A stretch of 31,235 nt of DNA from the NCBI GenBank assembly GCA_943704425.1, contig CALSCP010000692.1, positions 75,977 to 107,211 on the forward strand. Reading direction: 5' to 3'. The stretch's first letter is position 1, and each line of letters starts with the position of its first letter. The notes below the pieces were generated by a model. That model was not told the DNA's origin. It did no database searches and saw only the letters and a list, made by a program, of their open reading frames with translations. Below, piece by piece: positions 27,187 to 31,235 of this stretch. Both the position numbers and the translations under genes were made by a program. The DNA is from Ministeria vibrans ATCC 50519 (taxonomy: Eukaryota; Opisthokonta; Filasterea).

Positions 27187-28775
27187 TTAGAAACTGAAAA
27201 AGGAGCCAGAGGGAGTAGGCTCGTCGTCAAGGGGAGGTGGCTGCTTGGCCATCATGGCAAAGGGCGCTGGCTCGTGCACCAATGTTGCTGCACCTGGTGC
27301 GTGAGGGGTCGTGGGCGAGCACGCGGGTGGTGGTGTCGGCGGAGGGGCACCCTGGGTGGGGCTCATCCGCATAGGGGTGGGTAGGGCCCGACGATGTGCT
27401 ACAGTGCGCATGGCTGTAGGTGTTAGCGCAGGGGAAAGTGGCGGTGGGTGAGAAGAAGCAGATGGAGAAGCGTCCACCGTCGTGCTCTTCTTGCCTGCTA
27501 CAACAGTAGGTCTGAGTGATATTGCTAAGGAAATAGCTTCTTTTTTACCACCAATAAATTCAGGTGGAGTGCTGCGCATCACTTCAGTCGGCTTGGATGG
27601 AGTCGCTGTTTCCGACAGCGAGTATTCGCTGGCAGATTTTTCTGCAATAGGTTTCATCTCGACCTGAAAAGTCTCTTCTTTTTCGACTCACCCATTGGTT
27701 TCTCAGGGCTCATTCGCAACTCAGACGATTCAAGACTCAACTCTGTAAGACGTTTGCTTGTCGTCTCGTTGCCTTCTTCCTCCATGTGTGGTGGAGCAAC
27801 CTACATATAATATGACGTATTTACTTCACATTACTATTATAATTAAGACCGTCATTTCCAACTTACTTTTAGGATTTGCATCTCTTGAGCGCCCTCCTCC
27901 TTCTCCTCCTCCCTTTCCTCCTCCTTCTCCTCCTCCTCCTCCTCCTCCTCCTCTACTCCATCCATTGGTTCACTTACCATCACGTGTTCAACAAACTCCT
28001 GACATTCGCGCTCCAGTTGTCGAACTATTGGCGGGAAAAACCATAAATGAATTATTTCGCGCCACTATTCTCTCAGAGACCTACCACGTTCAACAGTCTC
28101 ATCCAGCACCTTTGTCGCCTCTACAAGGGCTTCCTCTTTGGGCAGCCCGCCGAAAAACTCCTTCTCTTGCTGGCTCATTGCGCAGATGGCATCGTCACGT
28201 TCCTTCAACATGGCTCTGACAAAAACGAACGTTATCGTGAGATTTTTTCTCTCTCGCGCACATCTCACCGTTCCTGCTCCATTTCTTTGCCACGTGTGGC
28301 CTCACATTGCTTGAGGCTTTCACATCGCTCCTCCGCCATACGAATCGTGGAAGGAAAGCTACGAAAAGGAGGAAACCCGATTCTAAGCGTTGTCCGGGGT
28401 GGTGACAGTGCGGCCTTCATGTGCTTTGGGGATGCCCCGCCACCACGTGTATCCTCATGTAGGCACACATATATACCTTTCCAACGACGCGCTGACTATG
28501 GTCTTGGTGCTGTTTAGCTTGGCGCACGCCTCAGTCTCTTGTCGAAGTTTCGCTTGAAGCGCGTCTCGTTTGGCAACACTCGACGCAACCGCTGCGCGAG
28601 CGTCCTCCAATCGCTGTTCTGCACTGTTGACCTGTGTTTTCAACGTCCGGCTTTCTATTATTGAAAACCGGACAGGCGTGCGGGTGAGAACGAGAATGTG
28701 CGCAACGAAGTGGTCAGGACCTTTTTGCAGAGCCTGCATGCGGCTCTCCATGTCCATCAGATTCAACGAGGTCAT
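27187..28775 (-). CDS. Coiled-coil protein, unrecognised; 3' end uncertain
   Basis: Exons 28775-28721, 28654-28477, 28358-28269, 28215-28085 and 28024-27867 join in phase and give 204 residues. The first 120 residues are a heptad-like coiled coil (MESRMQALQKESRTLKTQVNSAEQRLEDARAAV, then LQAKLRQETEACAKLNSTKTIV, here given in parts of the protein). Then come KERDDAICAMSQQEKEFF, LVEATKVLDETVERQLEREC and a poly-Glu run encoded by a CTC repeat (27890-27956). The next exon starts at 27800 and, read on, stops at 27654 (252 residues in all, ending in a basic KKKRLFRSR). A separate Pro/Ser/Thr-rich frame of 156 codons starts at ATG 27657, overlapping that stop by ATGA, and runs to 27187; it would be joined in phase if the exon at 27800 were skipped (acceptor TTTTCAG at 27667). 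No domain recognised; a cytoskeletal or kinetochore role is only a guess. Confidence 0.6.
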
Positions 28776-29130
28776 AGCGTATGATAATGAAAAGAGTAAT
28801 TAATGTAGCGAGGGACGAGTGACGGTGTGTGAACGAAGTTGGGTGGAAAAGTGAAAGGGTGAAAACGAGTGATCCGTTTAAAAGAAGAGTAATGACTAAA
28901 AATTAATGCATATAATATCTTCTTCTAATGCATATCGAATTATTGTCGATAATCTTGTCATCTTAAGTGACAAGTATCGAGAGTCGAGAGTCGAGATCTC
29001 AGAGCTGTCAGTTGAGAGTTTAGCGAAGCCGCCGAAGCGGACGTATCCAGAACATATGAAACTGATTGAAAAAGAGAAGTGATCCAAGTGAAATTAATTA
29101 TTATTATTTCTTTTCTATTCACTTCCCAAC
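28776..29130. other. Divergent intergenic region, coiled-coil gene / prefoldin
   Basis: The 355 bp hold both promoters. It includes a repeated ATGCATAT (28905-28912 and 28928-28935), a triple TCGAGAG (28977-28996) and AT-rich DNA just before the prefoldin ATG. No gene seen. Confidence 0.55.
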
Positions 29131-29709
29131 ATGTCCATGGAATTGCAACGGGTATGCTTTCTATGCTACTGATGAGCGAGACATATTGTGTGTGATTGCG
29201 TCTTTCTTGTTCCCATATTCCGTTTTTTTTTTCGCTTTCCACACACCCACACTCATGCTCTCTCGTCCTCTCTCACGTTCATCCATACCATTCACATGGG
29301 CATGTGGCTACGTAGGCGCTGGCCGAGTCGCAGGACAAGCTCTTTACGATCCGCAAGGAGGCAAACATGTTCGCATTGATGGAACACTCTAAGAAAACCG
29401 AAGCGAAGCAGGCGCAGGATGGCCTGGAGACGCTGTCGAAGCTCCAGGACGGCGCGGAAGTCTTCAAACCCGTCGGCAAAATGTATGTCTTGGATGGATG
29501 TGTCTCGTTTTTCACTCTTGTCGTTTCTGCGTGACAGGTTTTCATTAATGAGCACGGCCGAGATGAAGGCTGATCTGGAGGCCAGCAATGCCAAGCTGCA
29601 GGAGGCGGCAACGGGGCTGAAGCGGCACAAGATCAAGGCGGATCTGCAGTATAAGGAAGAGGAGGATCACTTCAAGGAGCTGATGCGGTCTGCCAATGTG
29701 CAACACTAG
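29131..29709 (+). CDS. PFDN1: Prefoldin subunit 1 (beta-type)
   Basis: One of six subunits of the prefoldin chaperone, which carries nascent actin and tubulin to the CCT chaperonin. Exons 29131-29151, 29316-29482 and 29538-29709 give 119 residues, against 122 in human. Two long helices flank a beta hairpin: helix 1 has ALAESQDKLFTIRKEANM and KTEAKQAQDGLETLSKLQDG; the hairpin contains AEVFKPVGKMFSLMSTAEMKADLE, where G-x-V-G-x-M-F..ST.EM is the subunit 1 signature; helix 2 runs LEASNAKLQEAATGLKRHK to RSANVQH. The small first exon (7 codons, MSMELQR) is supported by the in-phase donor GTATGC and by family length. Identity is by motif. Confidence 0.88.
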
Positions 29710-29909
29710 AGCTGCAATTGTGTATTAAAACCTTCTATATCACTATTACCAGAGCGCCACTTGACGATACGGACCAATGGTCTATGATGAGCTCACAATG
29801 ACTCATTAATTAATTACGTCTTAATTCTTATTAGTTTTAGAACCTTTAGAGTTTAGTGAGTGACTGAGTAGTCACTCTTTTATACTTTTCCTTTTTATTC
29901 TTTCGTGTC
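29710..29909. other. Short gap between prefoldin and coiled-coil gene
   Basis: AT-rich 200 bp with 3' UTR of prefoldin (AATTAATTACGTCTTAATT at 29808-29826) and the promoter of the next gene. Nothing else seen. Confidence 0.5.
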
Positions 29910-31196
29910 ATGTCCGTGAAGCTGTTTGGAAACACCACCGGAGGAGGCACAAGTACCACCATGGATATGGCTCAAAACGGAGTTGCCTGCCATGTACTAT
30001 ATCTTTTAATCTTTTTGAAAAAAAAAAAAAACGATCTTAGTTTTTTGAATTTCAATTTCAAACACCATCTCGCTTGATAGGAGTCTGAAATTGCGCTACC
30101 GCGCCACAGACGAAGGCCTCTGAGTAGTAGCACACACAACGCGGGACCTGCTCCGTTCGACGGGTCCTCAGGGCAGTCTGTGCGCTCAGCGGCGTTCCGC
30201 AGCGGATCGGCTGTGTCGCTTGCGTCGATCCAGCCGGCAGCCGACGAGCAGCTGGATGGAGTCCTTGAGCGCAATGCATTTTTGGAAGCTCTTGGTAAGG
30301 CACAAGTGGTCGAGGGAGCGAGCGATGAGCGACAAGCGCCAAAACTGATAGTATTATTTTGAACTTTGGATATCACACTTGCCATTTCCGCTCTACAGTC
30401 GGACAACAGGCGGAAATCATCAGGGCGTACCAGGACAAGTACCAAGACAGCTTTACTGCCAACGAGTCGGGGGTATGTACAGAGGACGGCCAACGAGAGA
30501 CTTCTTTCTGACGCGGGAGGCTGGGTGTTGTCTGTCTGTCTGTCACTAGGTCGCCGTTCCCTGGATGGTCGATCAGAGTCTGATGCCACTGATCCGTGAG
30601 TACGACGGACTCATTTTGCAATTGCGTGCTGACCTAGCAGAGTCTGTGGTAAGCAATATCGGGTGAAGGGATAAACATTGTGATGCACTCACCTTTTCAT
30701 GGTGTTAGAATCAATTGGCTCGGCTGGGAGAAGAAGCGAAGCTGGTGACTGAGGAGAACGACGAGCTGCGCGTAGAGCTTGCAAAGCGAACAGATCAGCT
30801 AGCCAAGGCAAACATGGAGGCGGCGGAACGGGAGGACAATGCGATCGGAGAAGAGAGTCTGATCGCGCGAGAGGACGCTGAGCTGGCGGAGCATGTGCAG
30901 CGCGAGAACGAAGTGATTGTGGCACAGCTGCGGGTGATGGAGGCGGAGATGGAACAACTGCGGGCTGTGGAGAAGGAACGTGACGGATTGCGCAAAGAGG
31001 CCAAGCGGTGTCGCAAGGAGGCGAGTACGTATCGCGAAGCACTGGAGCGGCTGAGGGGGGGATCGCACACCGCGATTGCGGCGGTGCCTGCGCTGGTGGA
31101 GGGGGATAGTGCAAGGGATGCACAGAGCGACGATGCACGGTTGGCTGCGCGCAAGAGTGCCGAAGCTGAGCGAATGGCCAAGAGGGCCCTTGAGAG
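29910..31196 (+). CDS. Coiled-coil protein, 3'-truncated by window edge
   Basis: Exons 29910-29993, 30081-30294, 30399-30472, 30550-30648 and 30709-31196, in phase, giving about 319 residues before a donor (GTACGT at 31197) near the edge. The first 75 residues are polar and Ser/Gly-rich. A conserved-looking block follows (QQAEIIRAYQDKYQDSF, then VPWMVDQSLMPLIREYDGLILQL), after which a long coiled coil begins (ARLGEEAKLVTEENDELRVEL and onward, rich in Glu, Ala, Arg). The block with a Trp, then LMPLIREYDGLI before the coiled coil loosely recalls centrosomal coiled-coil proteins such as CEP89, but I cannot confirm it. The start is the first ATG after the AT-rich gap; the next Met (MDM) is also possible. 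Confidence 0.72.
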
Positions 31197-31235
31197 GTAC
31201 GTACTCTGTCAAGCTGAGATTGTGTGTGTGTGTCT

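Noticed and set aside
27666-27693. A 28-nt intron in the coiled-coil gene
   Set aside because: All other introns here are at least about 57 nt, and removing it leads to a frame that soon stops.

Overview
This is a compact, intron-rich nuclear fragment of a free-living unicellular eukaryote. Almost every gene is cut by short GT-AG introns (mostly 57-200 nt), intergenic gaps are short, and GA/CT, GT/CA and CTC microsatellites fill introns. Nothing looks prokaryotic or organellar. The lineage cannot be fixed from the sequence; an amoebozoan or a unicellular relative of animals would fit (ependymin-related proteins, a TOM1-type 7TM protein, RhoGEF and RIN-like Rab GEF), but that is inference.

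Layout. 348-2505 (+): C-terminal two thirds of nuclear poly(A) polymerase. 2682-6512 (-): CDC27/APC3, the TPR scaffold of the anaphase-promoting complex, convergent with it. 6639-7546 (+): a centrin, divergent from CDC27. 7595-13092 (-): a 23-exon RhoGEF with DH, PH and about 16 MORN repeats, laid out like the middle of alsin (ALS2). 13407-14603 and 14762-15646 (+): a tandem pair of secreted ependymin-related proteins. About 16275-16654 (+): RNase MRP RNA. 16736-19312 (-): a Rab5-type GEF with VPS9 and a C-terminal Ras-association domain, as in RIN proteins. 19313-20509: mostly non-coding. 20510-22261 (-): an intronless multi-pass membrane protein. 22917-25181 (-): malic enzyme. 25346-27062 (+): a 7TM protein of the TOM1/THH1 type. 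27187-28775 (-): an unrecognised coiled-coil protein whose 3' structure is uncertain. 29131-29709 (+): prefoldin subunit 1. 29910 to the edge (+): the start of a coiled-coil protein.

The genes do not form a pathway or operon; they are a normal mixture of housekeeping functions (mRNA 3' end formation, cell cycle, centriole, small-GTPase signalling, rRNA processing, carbon metabolism, chaperone). The most notable items are the RNase MRP RNA with a puzzling 5' domain, the alsin-like RhoGEF with introns at a repeated position in its MORN repeats, a candidate U12-type intron and a GC-AG intron, the tandem ependymin-related genes with a conversion-like tract, and a GA-rich intronic repeat carrying a recurring CAAAGTGATAG word in introns of four unrelated genes. 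Exon joins below were chosen by hand from splice sites, reading phase and family similarity; no alignment program was run.
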